A DNA stretch of 64,000 nucleotides from an uncultured Oscillospiraceae bacterium (GCA_900543395.1 UQQT01000005.1:18195-82194), one strand, 5' to 3'. Positions 43,406 through 51,653 are shown, counted from the first letter of the stretch. A program made the numbers and translations. The notes: generated from the letters alone by a model not told the origin.

Positions 43406-44597
43406 AAGAAACGAGGATATCGCAGAGGAGCAGGCTTCGGTTTCGGATTCCGCCGAAAAAAAGAATTCTGCCGAAAATCAGAAAATTCAGTCGGTACGCA
43501 AAACGACAGTTACACCGAGAGATAATCAGACGGACTCATCGGGACTTGACTCTTACAAGGCTTATGAGAAAACAAAAAACGAGTACGAGAGTGCGAAATC
43601 GAGTATTCCCGAAGAATACGACGGCGGAGATTATTCAAAGAGATTAAACGAGCTTGCCGATAAAATTCTTAACAGAAAAGCGTTTTCGTACGATCATTCC
43701 ACGGACGACAATTACCTTGCGTATCTTAAAAGCTACCGCGATTCGGGCGCACAGGCCGCGAAAAAATCGCTGTCGTCTATGTCGAAAATGTCGGCGGGGT
43801 ACGGTAATTCATACGCGTACAGGGGCGCGCAGACCGAGTACGAGCGTTATATGTCAAAGGCAACGGACAAAATTCCGGAGCTTTATTCCGACGCGTATTC
43901 CCGTTACCGCGATGAGGAGGATTCTCTTTACGACAAATACAAGCTTCTTTCCGGAGAGGAAAACAAAAATTATTCGCGTTACCGTGACAGCGTTGAGGAT
44001 TCCGAGAACAAGGCTTTAAGAGCGTACAGGGATATGACCGACGCTTACGACAGATATTATAAGGACAGAGACTACAATCATACTCTCGAACGCGAAAGCA
44101 TAGCGGATAAGAGGTACGAAACCGAATACGCAGACAAATTAAAACAACAGGCGACGGAAAACGACCTTAACGAGCGCAAATTTTTCGAATCCGTAATCCG
44201 CGGTGATTTCGAGGACGATCTTAACGAGAGAAAATATCAGTCGGAACTGGCGCAGAAAAAAATCGAGAACGATTTAAACGAGAGAAAATTCAACGATCAA
44301 GTCGCCGAGGAGGTCGCCGAAAGCTACCGTTACGAACGCGATAACCGTATGAAAGAACGTCAGTGGCAGATCGAGAACGAGCTTAACAAGGCAAATCTTG
44401 AGGAAGAGAAAAAGCAGAACGCGATAAACAATGAGTACAAGTATAAGTCTCTCGAATATTCGAAAGAGAACGACGACCGCAATTACGAATTATCAAAACG
44501 CAAGACCGATTCGGACGAAGATCAATGGCTTAAAGAGTACAACGAGAAAATAAGAGAGTTTGACGAGAATATGATTTATAAAAAGTATTTCTCGTAA
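43389..44597 (+). CDS. Long coiled-coil phage-type protein with 18-residue repeats
   Basis: 402 residues from the ATG at 43389 (GGGGAGG upstream; the frame's earlier ATG lies in the preceding gene). Extremely charged, tyrosine-rich and helical throughout. Three exact-period repeats beginning DLNERK start at 44163, 44217 and 44271, 54 bp (18 residues) apart. No enzyme motif. Between neck and lysis genes, the position suits an internal ejection protein or a tail rod; that is inference. Confidence 0.6.
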   Translation: MQTKIKRNEDIAEEQASVSDSAEKKNSAENQKIQSVRKTTVTPRDNQTDSSGLDSYKAYEKTKNEYESAKSSIPEEYDGGDYSKRLNELADKILNRKAFSYDHSTDDNYLAYLKSYRDSGAQAAKKSLSSMSKMSAGYGNSYAYRGAQTEYERYMSKATDKIPELYSDAYSRYRDEEDSLYDKYKLLSGEENKNYSRYRDSVEDSENKALRAYRDMTDAYDRYYKDRDYNHTLERESIADKRYETEYADKLKQQATENDLNERKFFESVIRGDFEDDLNERKYQSELAQKKIENDLNERKFNDQVAEEVAESYRYERDNRMKERQWQIENELNKANLEEEKKQNAINNEYKYKSLEYSKENDDRNYELSKRKTDSDEDQWLKEYNEKIREFDENMIYKKYFS

Positions 44598-44617
44598 TAC
44601 CGACAGGGGGTAAGAAC

Positions 44618-45367
44618 ATGTCAAGGAAAATATATCTCAATCCCGGACACGGAGGAAGCGATTCCGGTGCGGCGAGCTTGGGAAGAAAGGAAAAGGACGA
44701 CGTTTTGAGACTGTGCCTGAGGGTTAAAGAAATTCTTTCGGCACAGGACTGCAAGGTAAGGCTGTCGAGAGAAAAGGACGTTGACGCGACTATTAAAGAG
44801 GCGTGCGCAGACGCGAACAATTGGGGTGCGGACTACTTTTTATCCGTGCACAGAAATTCCGCGTCGCCCGACGCGACGGGAAACGAGATTTGGATTTATT
44901 CAAAAGGAAACGACGCCGCCGTAAGGAAAGCTGATACAATCCTTTCTGCGGTAAATAAGGCGACGGGGCTTAAAAACAGGGGGGTAAAGCGCGGTGCCGT
45001 AAGCTATACGGATTTCGGCGTAAATAAGTATACGAATATGTATTCCTCGCTTCTCGAACTCGGGTTTATTACGAACCGTAAGGACAATGACGCGCTTGAC
45101 AAAAATTTCGAATCGCTCGCTCTCGCGCTTGCAAAAGCCCTGCTCGGCGTTGTCGGCTCCGAATATAAAGAGCTCGAAAGAAAAAAGGGCGACGTGAACG
45201 GCGACGGTAAAATTACGGCCGAGGACGCGCGCGAGGCATTGAGAGGCGCTGCAAAAATCGAGAATTTAAATGAGGCGGAAAAACGCGCCGCGGATATGAA
45301 TTCGGACGGTAATGTTACGGCTCAGGACGCACGCGAGATTTTGAGAAAGGCAGCAAAGCTTGAATGA
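44618..45367 (+). CDS. N-acetylmuramoyl-L-alanine amidase (Amidase_3) with C-terminal dockerin
   Basis: 249 residues. Residues 1-185 form a zinc amidase: NPGHGGSDSGA (first His), the RLSREKD block, LSVHRNSA (second His) and LLELGFITN with the catalytic Glu. Residues 190-249 are a complete type I dockerin with two calcium loops, DVNGDGKITAEDA and DMNSDGNVTAQDA, each followed by an REALR/REILR helix. Amidases of this kind are phage endolysins; a dockerin instead of a usual wall-binding domain is uncommon. It is followed by XhlA and holin genes in overlapping order. No signal peptide, so export would need the holin. Confidence 0.9.
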   Translation: MSRKIYLNPGHGGSDSGAASLGRKEKDDVLRLCLRVKEILSAQDCKVRLSREKDVDATIKEACADANNWGADYFLSVHRNSASPDATGNEIWIYSKGNDAAVRKADTILSAVNKATGLKNRGVKRGAVSYTDFGVNKYTNMYSSLLELGFITNRKDNDALDKNFESLALALAKALLGVVGSEYKELERKKGDVNGDGKITAEDAREALRGAAKIENLNEAEKRAADMNSDGNVTAQDAREILRKAAKLE

Positions 45368-45654
45368 CGGACGGCGACAGGGAGATATTTGAACGCCTTA
45401 CAAGAAGCGAGGCGAGCGTAAAATCGGCTCATAAAAGACTCGATGTGGTGGAGCGCCTTACGCAGTCCGTAAGCGATATGGTTTCGGAAATCCGTCACAT
45501 GCGAGAGGATATAAGTCTCGTTCAGAGCGAGGTCAACGAGATGAAAAACCGTCCCGGAAAGATGTGGGACAAATTTATAGGCGCGGTTATCGGCGCTGTC
45601 GGAACCGCGCTGACAGCGGGCGTAATATCATATATGATCCAAGGAGGGGTGTAA
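45364..45654 (+). CDS. XhlA-like phage lysis protein
   Basis: 96 residues: an N-terminal coiled coil (RLDVVERLTQSVSDMVSEI...) followed by one C-terminal membrane helix (FIGAVIGAVGTALTAGVISYM). This matches XhlA/hemolysin-type proteins that accompany holins and lysins in PBSX-like prophages. The start overlaps the amidase stop by 4 bp and the holin start overlaps its stop. Confidence 0.8.
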   Translation: MTDGDREIFERLTRSEASVKSAHKRLDVVERLTQSVSDMVSEIRHMREDISLVQSEVNEMKNRPGKMWDKFIGAVIGAVGTALTAGVISYMIQGGV

Positions 45655-45905
45655 TGGAAATATTAAGCTATATAACGGAAAACGCGTATATACTTATTCC
45701 GGCATTGTGGATAATCGGGAGAATTCTTAAAGGCATAAACAAGATTCCCGATAAGTGGATTCCGCTTATACTTTTACCCGTCGGCGTCGTCGGTGCGATG
45801 GCTCTGGGCGGATGGAGCGTTGAATCCGCAGTACAGGGCGTGCTGATAACAGGTACGGCGGTGTACGGAAATCAGATAGTAAAGCAACTCAGGAAAGACG
45901 AGTAA
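45654..45905 (+). CDS. Phage holin (Phage_holin_5_2-like)
   Basis: 83 residues: helix near 11-25, then the conserved INKIPDKWIPLILLPVG (compare the PDKxIPLILL pattern of the holin 5_2 family), a second helix, GGWSVESAVQGVLITG and a short basic tail. It would form the membrane lesion releasing the amidase. The ATG shares a base with the XhlA stop. Last gene of the cluster, followed by a terminator. Confidence 0.82.
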   Translation: MEILSYITENAYILIPALWIIGRILKGINKIPDKWIPLILLPVGVVGAMALGGWSVESAVQGVLITGTAVYGNQIVKQLRKDE

Positions 45906-45913
45906 AAAAACTG

Positions 45914-45943
45914 CACGGAGGCTGTCATACGACGGCTTCCGTG
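45914..45943 (+). terminator. Terminator of the phage-type cluster
   Basis: CACGGAGGC / GCTTCCGTG stem with a 12-nt loop, directly followed by the aldo/keto reductase promoter. Confidence 0.65.
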
Positions 45944-45972
45944 TTGACTTTTTCTTGCGGTGTGTTTATAAT
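45944..45972 (+). promoter_or_regulatory. Promoter of the aldo/keto reductase-ybaK pair
   Basis: TTGACT (45944-45949), 17 bp, TATAAT (45967-45972). Confidence 0.8.
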
Positions 45973-46007
45973 TATTAAAAAATCCAATAATATCGCGGTG
46001 AGGTTAA

Positions 46008-47123
46008 ATGATTGATAATTCTAACATAAAAAAACTCGGATTCGGACTTATGAGACTGCCGAAAAATGGGAGCGGTTATGATTTCGACGTTCTTAATAAA
46101 ATGGTCGACGCCTTTATGTCGAAGGGCTTTACATACTTTGACACGGCGTACGTGTACGACGACGGCGGGAGCGAGGAGGCTTTTAAGGAAGCCGTTGCTC
46201 GGAGATATCCGAGAGAATCGTATTTGTTGGCTGATAAAATGCCTGTTTGGTGCTGTAAAAACCGCGAAGATTTGGAACGGATTTTCAATACTTCGCTCGA
46301 ACGCACATCTGCGGGATATTTCGATTTTTATTTAAATCATTCGTTAAGCAAGGATAAGCTTGAAAAAATAGACGAGCTCGGCGTTTTTGAATTTATACAA
46401 AAGAAAAAGGAACAGGGATTTATAAAGCACGCGGGTTTTTCATTTCACGACAGTGCGGAGGTTCTCGACGAAATATTGACAAAGCATCCCGAGCAGGAAT
46501 TTGTTCAGCTTCAGATAAATTATTATGACTGGCTGAGTGATAACGTTCAGTCGAAAAAATGCTATGACGTCGCAAGAAAACACGGTAAGCCGGTTATTAT
46601 TATGGAGCCTGTCAGAGGCGGTTCTCTTGCGGTTCTGCCCGATAAGGCGAGGGAAATTCTGCTTGAGACCGAACCCGAAATGTCAATAGCTTCGTGGGCT
46701 TTGCGCTTTGCTTCATCGCTCGACGGCGTTATCACCGTATTGAGCGGAATGTCCGATTTGAGCCAGATGACGGATAATCTTTCTTTTATGGATTCGCAGA
46801 AGGAGTTTACAGAGAGAGAATTTAAAAAAGTAATGGACGTCGCCGACATATTGAATAAAATACCTACCGTGCCGTGTACCTCGTGCGGATACTGTCTTGA
46901 AGGATGTCCGATGAATATCAAGATAAATAAAATATTCTCGGTCTATAATGATCATCTTAAATACAACAATAAATTAAAGACGAAATGCGAATATAACGAG
47001 GTTGTAAATTCGGGTTCCGGCAGTGCCGGAGACTGCATAGAATGCGGAGCGTGCGCGTCGGTTTGTCCTCAGCATATCGATATTCCCGAAAAGCTCAGGG
47101 AATTTAATGAAAGCGTGATGTAA
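46008..47123 (+). CDS. Aldo/keto reductase with C-terminal 4Fe-4S ferredoxin domain
   Basis: 371 residues. AKR barrel (residues 1-280) with GFGLMRLP, the catalytic FDTAYVYDDG (D and Y), and a cofactor-side KPVIIMEPVRGG. The C-terminal part has two Fe-S clusters, CTSCGYCLEGCP (about 288) and CIECGACASVCP (about 344). This architecture is common in anaerobic gut Firmicutes and presumably couples carbonyl reduction to ferredoxin; substrate unknown. ybaK starts 2 bp after its stop. Confidence 0.92.
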   Translation: MIDNSNIKKLGFGLMRLPKNGSGYDFDVLNKMVDAFMSKGFTYFDTAYVYDDGGSEEAFKEAVARRYPRESYLLADKMPVWCCKNREDLERIFNTSLERTSAGYFDFYLNHSLSKDKLEKIDELGVFEFIQKKKEQGFIKHAGFSFHDSAEVLDEILTKHPEQEFVQLQINYYDWLSDNVQSKKCYDVARKHGKPVIIMEPVRGGSLAVLPDKAREILLETEPEMSIASWALRFASSLDGVITVLSGMSDLSQMTDNLSFMDSQKEFTEREFKKVMDVADILNKIPTVPCTSCGYCLEGCPMNIKINKIFSVYNDHLKYNNKLKTKCEYNEVVNSGSGSAGDCIECGACASVCPQHIDIPEKLREFNESVM

Positions 47124-47124
47124 A

Positions 47125-47604
47125 ATGGCTCAGAAAACAGAAAAAACAAACGTAATGCGCGTTCTCGACGCTAAAAAAGTAAAATATGAAAGTCATTGCT
47201 ATGCCGATACCGACGCATTAAGCGGAACAGAGGTCGCCTTTGTTCTCGGGCAGAATCCGGAATGTGTGTTCAAAACGCTTGTAACAGTCGGAAAAACGGG
47301 CAGAAATTATGTGTTCGTTATTCCGGTTGCGGAGGAGCTTGATTTAAAAAAGGCGGCTGCGGCAGTCGGCGAGAAGTCGATAGAAATGCTTAAATCAAAG
47401 GACTTGCTCCCTCTGACGGGCTACATCCACGGAGGCTGCTCGCCTATCGGAATGAAAAAGTTCTTTGAGACGACGTTTCATGAGACGGCAAAGGGTTTTG
47501 ATAAAATTTTCTTTTCTGCGGGCAAGATAGGCTATCAGGTCGAAATTTCGCCGAAGGATGTTGAGAAAGTCATAAGAATTAAATACGCGGATATAATTAA
47601 ATAA
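47125..47604 (+). CDS. ybaK: Cys-tRNA(Pro) deacylase YbaK/EbsC
   Basis: 159 residues, the normal length of the single-domain editing protein related to the ProRS INS domain. It frees Cys from mischarged tRNA-Pro. VAFVLGQNPECVFKTLVTVG and the GGCSPIGMKKFF block with the conserved G-x-x-P-x-G are present. AAAATG start right after the aldo/keto reductase stop, so co-transcribed. Confidence 0.94.
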   Translation: MAQKTEKTNVMRVLDAKKVKYESHCYADTDALSGTEVAFVLGQNPECVFKTLVTVGKTGRNYVFVIPVAEELDLKKAAAAVGEKSIEMLKSKDLLPLTGYIHGGCSPIGMKKFFETTFHETAKGFDKIFFSAGKIGYQVEISPKDVEKVIRIKYADIIK

Positions 47605-47621
47605 AGAAGGTTTAAAATAAC

Positions 47622-47660
47622 AAAAATGCGGATTCCCGAATGGAAGGAATCCGCATTTTT
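47622..47660. terminator. Bidirectional terminator between ybaK and metY
   Basis: Perfect AAAAATGCGGATTCC / GGAATCCGCATTTTT stem with T runs in both directions, shared by the two convergent genes. Confidence 0.92.
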
Positions 47661-47706
47661 GCAGTTATATATAAATTTTAATGTCAGCCGACAGTTTCGT
47701 TTAATA

Positions 47707-49011
47707 TCAGTCAATAGCCTTGAATGCTTCGTCAAGCGCTGCGATGAGGTCGTCCGAATTTTCTATTCCTATTGAAAGTCTTATCGTATTCGGTTTGATG
47801 CCCTGCTCGGCAAGCTCTTCTTCATTTAACTGAGAATGTGTTGTGCTTGCCGGGTGAATTACAAGAGACTTAACGTCCGCAACGTTTGCAAGAAGCGAGA
47901 AAATAGCGAGATTATCTATGAATTTTTTGGCTTCATCAGCTCCGCCATTAATTTCGAATGTGAATATCGAGCCTGCGCCGTTCGGGAAATATTTTTTGTA
48001 TAGCTTATGACTCGGCTCCGATTCAAGGGAGGGGTGATGAACAGCCTCTACCTTGGGATTTGAATTCAGATATTCTACGATTTTAAGCGCGTTCTGAACG
48101 TGTCTCTCGACTCTTAACGAGAGAGTTTCGAGTCCCTGTAAGAATATGAACGCGTGGAACGGCGAGAGCGTCGCGCCCGTGTCTCTTAAAAGAATAGCAC
48201 GGATGTATGTTACGAATGCCGCACCCGGGACTGCATCCGCAAACGAAACTCCGTGATAGCTCGGGTTGGGTTCGGATATCCACGGGAATTTGCCCGAGCC
48301 CTTCCAATCGAACTTACCGCTTTCTACGATAACTCCGCCTATCGCGGTGCCGTGACCGCCGATGAACTTGGTTGCGGAATGTACTACGATATCCGCGCCG
48401 TGCTCGATGGGTCTGATAAGATACGGCGTTGCGAACGTCGAATCAACGACGAGCGGGATGTTGTGCTTATGAGCAATCTCGGCGACTGCTTCAAGGTCGA
48501 TAACATTCGAATTGGGATTGCCGAGAGTTTCTACGAATATCGCTTTCGTGTTCTCCTGTATTGCATTTTCGAATGCTCCGTCCTCCTCGGGGTCGACAAA
48601 CGTTGCGGTGATTCCCGACGAGAGGGGGAGAGTGTGGGCTAAAAGATTGTACGTTCCGCCGTAAATCGTTTCGGACGATACTATGTGTTCTCCGCTTTTA
48701 GCAAGAGCGCAGAGCGTGTAGTTGATAGCCGCCGCACCCGAAGCTGCGGCAAGAGCGGCAGAGCCGGATTCGAGAGACGCGATTCTCTTTTCGAAAATGT
48801 CCTGTGTGGGGTTTGTAAGACGTCCGTAAATGTTTCCTGCGTCTTTAAGTGCGAATCTGTCCGCCGCATGCTGTGAGTCATGGAAAACATATGATGTCGT
48901 AGCGTATATCGGAACCGCTCTCGCGTCGGTGACGGGGTCGGGCTGTTCCTGTCCTATATGTAACTGTTTTGTTTCAAAGCTCCAGTTTGCCGAATTCTTT
49001 ATATCTGCCAT
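47707..49011 (-). CDS. metY: O-acetylhomoserine sulfhydrylase
   Basis: 434 residues, PLP-dependent Cys/Met metabolism family. Direct sulfhydrylation of O-acetylhomoserine to homocysteine is favoured over other members by the length and by the N-terminal WSFETKQLHIGQ and RLTNPTQDIFEKR blocks. The PLP lysine is in VHSATKFIGGHGT; other cofactor residues are in AAASGAAAINY and VVDSTFATPYL. GGAGGA ribosome site. Leader of about 150 nt with a possible 20-codon leader peptide and no S-box-like fold seen. Confidence 0.93.
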   Translation of the reverse strand: MADIKNSANWSFETKQLHIGQEQPDPVTDARAVPIYATTSYVFHDSQHAADRFALKDAGNIYGRLTNPTQDIFEKRIASLESGSAALAAASGAAAINYTLCALAKSGEHIVSSETIYGGTYNLLAHTLPLSSGITATFVDPEEDGAFENAIQENTKAIFVETLGNPNSNVIDLEAVAEIAHKHNIPLVVDSTFATPYLIRPIEHGADIVVHSATKFIGGHGTAIGGVIVESGKFDWKGSGKFPWISEPNPSYHGVSFADAVPGAAFVTYIRAILLRDTGATLSPFHAFIFLQGLETLSLRVERHVQNALKIVEYLNSNPKVEAVHHPSLESEPSHKLYKKYFPNGAGSIFTFEINGGADEAKKFIDNLAIFSLLANVADVKSLVIHPASTTHSQLNEEELAEQGIKPNTIRLSIGIENSDDLIAALDEAFKAID

Positions 49012-49076
49012 TGTTAATTCCTCCGTTAATTATTAAATCATTTTTTATAATTGAATTTATGAATTTGAGTGTAGAA

Positions 49077-49139
49077 TTAACGGTACATTCGGTCTGTAGA
49101 TGAACAATATCTTTTCACTTTTATAATTTGCGTTTTCAT
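49077..49139 (-). CDS. Possible leader peptide upstream of metY
   Basis: A 20-codon frame from ATG (49137-49139) to TAA, with an AAAAGGAG ribosome site nine bases upstream, located just after the predicted transcription start and about 65 bp before metY. It contains one Cys codon (TGT, residue 12) and one internal Met codon (residue 18) in a basic peptide, which would fit translation-coupled control of a sulfur amino-acid gene. No clear terminator/antiterminator pair is seen. It could be a chance frame. Confidence 0.4.
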   Translation of the reverse strand: MKTQIIKVKRYCSSTDRMYR

Positions 49140-49165
49140 ATCGTTCAGCTCCTTTTCATGCCCTG

Positions 49166-49195
49166 ATTATATCAGCGTGTGTTTTGTTTGTCCAA
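49166..49195 (-). promoter_or_regulatory. metY promoter
   Basis: Minus strand TTGGAC (49190-49195), 18 bp, TATAAT (49166-49171). Confidence 0.65.
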
Positions 49196-49303
49196 TACTT
49201 AAAACGAATCGAATGTTATAGATAAAACCTATATGTTAAGTAGGAATTTGACAGTAAAAAACAAACCCGATTTTTCGAGCTTGTTTCTTCTTTTTTTCTT
49301 TTG

Positions 49304-51376
49304 TTATTCTTCGGCTTCTTCGAGTATTCCGGTATATCTTGCGTACCAGTAGGACATTAAAAAGCTTGACGCGGGCTGTATCCGTCCGTCTCCGCGGTGG
49401 TCGGGCGAAAACGAATTTCCGCTTTGATGAATCGAATTTATCTCGTCGTATGGCAGCGGTTCTTTTAAAAGCGCGGGCTCGTTGAACTGCGCCTGGATCG
49501 TATCGTAATCGAGGTCTTTTCTCTTTGAATTCGTTATCGTGTATACCGCGGTATCGAGCGGGTTTTCTTTAAGCGAACGAACGGACATTGCTATATCGTC
49601 GTCGTTTCCCGTAAATACGGCGTGTACGAACGTGTAAAAAGGCTGTCTTTCGAGTTTGATATACTGCCAGTGATCCTCGAGTCCGCACAGATAGTATTTC
49701 TTTAAATCCTCGTCCTCTTCGAGCGTCAGAAGTATAAGAGAGCTTAAAAACGCGAGACGGTCGTCTATCTGGCAAATATGTGCGTCGCGGATTTTGTGTC
49801 TCATTACGTTTAACGGATAATGGTGCTTTTTAATCATATCTCTGTAAAGACTGTCCCATTTTTCATCTTTTGAGATGTATGAGCAGACTTTTAAGTACAT
49901 TAAAAATTCAAGAGAATTCGTACCGCGTTCGCCGAACCATCTGTCCTCGTGGTTTAATGATTCGGGGTTCCACATTGCCCACGTCGTCGGCAGACCGTCA
50001 CGGTCTACCAGTCTGAACGAATTTGAAACGATATGCTCCGCGATTTTGCACAGAGCTTCGCTTATCGTTTTCTTTTCCTTTTCGTCGGCGCACAAACGGT
50101 AATAAACGCTCAGCCCGAAGAAATGTCCCGTGATCTCGTCGCTCGACGTGTCTCCGCGCCATTCGCACGATTTGTCGGGGGAGAGTGACCACTCCCTGTG
50201 TCCGTTGCCGAACCCGCGTTCGCCCGGGTATCTTACGGCTCTTGCGGGGAAGCCGTCTATTCCCGTTATATTTTCTAAGAATAAAAGTGCGTTCATCCCG
50301 CGTCTTGCTCTCTCGAGTGCGTCATTTTTGCCTGTTACGGCGTATCTGAAGCACTCTGCCGCGATGTGCCACGAAGTCCATAAACCGTCGTTGTCGGAGA
50401 TATGAACGCTTCCGTCGGGCAGCAGAGCGGAGACAAAACCGCGTCTTATATTGTGTTTTTCGATTTCTTCTTCGTAATAATCAGCCTTTTGCCTTAACGT
50501 GTATTCAAATGACGAAATGACGTAAAGTCCGCAGTCCGTCGAGGCAAAAATCATATCCCCGTCGGGTAAAACCGCGATATCGTTTATCTTTCCGTCTCCG
50601 ACCCATCTTTCGGCGGGGAAGTACTTTTTTTGTCCGTCTTTAATTCTGATAACGCCGACGTCGGAAGCAAAATAAACTCCGCCTTTTTTATCGAAAACCG
50701 TTTTGTACACGGCGTTTTTCGGAAGCTGTGATATTCTGTCGGGACTGAGCCATGCGTTCGTCGTATCGTAAATATAAACGCCGTTGTCCGTTCCGACCCA
50801 GAGATAGCCCGTTTTGTCGAAATCGAGCGAATTTATTTTACCCTCCGGCATACCGCACGTGCCGGGGTGAATATTCTGCCACTCCATGCGTTTGCCGTGT
50901 ATTACGCTTATGTTAGTTTCCGTTGCGGCGAATACTGTTTTCTCTCCGACGGCGAGCGCAAGAGCTTTTCCGCCCTCGACTCTGCGCGCAAGAGCGTCGT
51001 TTGTGAGAGTTTTGTCCGTTTTGTAAATCGTGTTTTCCGTAAGAACCCAAATATCGGAGTCTTTTTCTTCGATTCCGACGATTTTCGAGTCGAAAAGTCT
51101 TGATGTTATCCCGTTGTCCGTCAGAATGTAAACGCAGTTTTCCGCCGAGACGTATATGTCCGAATTTTCTGAAACATAAATCGAATCGGCTTTTATATCC
51201 GAACGCAAAAAGCTCTCTTTGCTTTTTAAATCTATCTCGGTTATACCCTCGTCTGACGAAGCGAGAACCGCATTTTTATATATAGCCGTTGATATTATTT
51301 TTCTGCCGGGCAGTAAAATGTCTCTTTTATTTTGTCTGAATCTGCCCGAAACATAGGCTCCGTTGGATTTCGTCAT
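49304..51376 (-). CDS. Propeller protein with helical C-terminal half, function unknown
   Basis: 690 residues. Residues 1-300 are beta-rich with repeats resembling two-component-regulator propeller blades (for example GYLWVGTDNGVYIYD and DMIFASTDCGLYVI). Residues 330-690 are helical with Trp- and Arg-rich segments such as DGLWTSWHIAAECFRYA and SCEWRGDTSSDEITGHFFGL, suggesting an alpha/alpha toroid as in glycosidases or lyases. No signal peptide or membrane segment. Neighbours do not reveal a role. Monocistronic. Confidence 0.75.
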   Translation of the reverse strand: MTKSNGAYVSGRFRQNKRDILLPGRKIISTAIYKNAVLASSDEGITEIDLKSKESFLRSDIKADSIYVSENSDIYVSAENCVYILTDNGITSRLFDSKIVGIEEKDSDIWVLTENTIYKTDKTLTNDALARRVEGGKALALAVGEKTVFAATETNISVIHGKRMEWQNIHPGTCGMPEGKINSLDFDKTGYLWVGTDNGVYIYDTTNAWLSPDRISQLPKNAVYKTVFDKKGGVYFASDVGVIRIKDGQKKYFPAERWVGDGKINDIAVLPDGDMIFASTDCGLYVISSFEYTLRQKADYYEEEIEKHNIRRGFVSALLPDGSVHISDNDGLWTSWHIAAECFRYAVTGKNDALERARRGMNALLFLENITGIDGFPARAVRYPGERGFGNGHREWSLSPDKSCEWRGDTSSDEITGHFFGLSVYYRLCADEKEKKTISEALCKIAEHIVSNSFRLVDRDGLPTTWAMWNPESLNHEDRWFGERGTNSLEFLMYLKVCSYISKDEKWDSLYRDMIKKHHYPLNVMRHKIRDAHICQIDDRLAFLSSLILLTLEEDEDLKKYYLCGLEDHWQYIKLERQPFYTFVHAVFTGNDDDIAMSVRSLKENPLDTAVYTITNSKRKDLDYDTIQAQFNEPALLKEPLPYDEINSIHQSGNSFSPDHRGDGRIQPASSFLMSYWYARYTGILEEAEE

Positions 51377-51466
51377 TTATCAACACTCCGTTTCGAAAAA
51401 ATAGTAACATATAAACATATTAATGTCAAATGCACGCTTTTGCGGAACAGCAGTCGGGCAAACAAA

Positions 51467-51503
51467 AAAACGGCAGACTTCCGAATAGAAATCTGTCGTT
51501 TTT
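51467..51503 (-). terminator. tRNA-Leu terminator
   Basis: Imperfect stem AAACGACAGATTT / GGAAGTCTGCCGTTT (minus strand) with a T run, immediately after the tRNA CCA. Confidence 0.8.
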
Positions 51504-51591
51504 TGGTGCCGGCGGCGGGGGTCGAACCCGCACGGGTTATCAGCCCAACGGATTTTGAGTCCGCCTCGTCTGCCAATTCCAACACGCCGGC
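51504..51591 (-). tRNA. tRNA-Leu (CAA)
   Basis: 88 nt with encoded CCA and the long variable arm expected for leucine. Acceptor GCCGGCG / CGCCGGC with discriminator A, anticodon stem GCGGA / TCCGT with loop CTCAAAA (anticodon CAA), T loop GTTCGACCC. Confidence 0.93.
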
Positions 51592-51624
51592 TTTTATTGC
51601 CGCACTTTTTCAAGCACTTCGAAA

Positions 51625-51653
51625 ATTATAACTTAAACATGAAAAAAAATCAA
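51625..51653 (-). promoter_or_regulatory. tRNA-Leu promoter
   Basis: Minus strand TTGATT (51648-51653), 17 bp, TATAAT (51625-51630). Confidence 0.65.

Larger units (their letters stand above)
38265..45905 (+). mobile_element. Compact phage-type capsid/neck/lysis cluster without packaging or integration genes
   Basis: Ten co-oriented, intact, tightly spaced genes: scaffold-like protein, N4-gp56-type capsid, 75-aa protein, gp4-like connector candidate, gp10-like propeller protein, 54-aa protein, coiled-coil protein, dockerin-bearing amidase, XhlA-like protein, holin. I find no terminase, portal, tape measure, tail fibre, integrase, repressor or replication gene, and the flanks are ordinary host genes with terminators. 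A perfect TATAAT with poor -35 lies at 38271-38276. Base composition resembles the flanks. It may be a remnant prophage or a domesticated particle locus. Confidence 0.8.

Noticed and set aside
49077..49195. SAM (S-box) or T-box riboswitch before metY
   Set aside because: No S-box core, no T-box sequence and no terminator hairpin could be seen in the leader.
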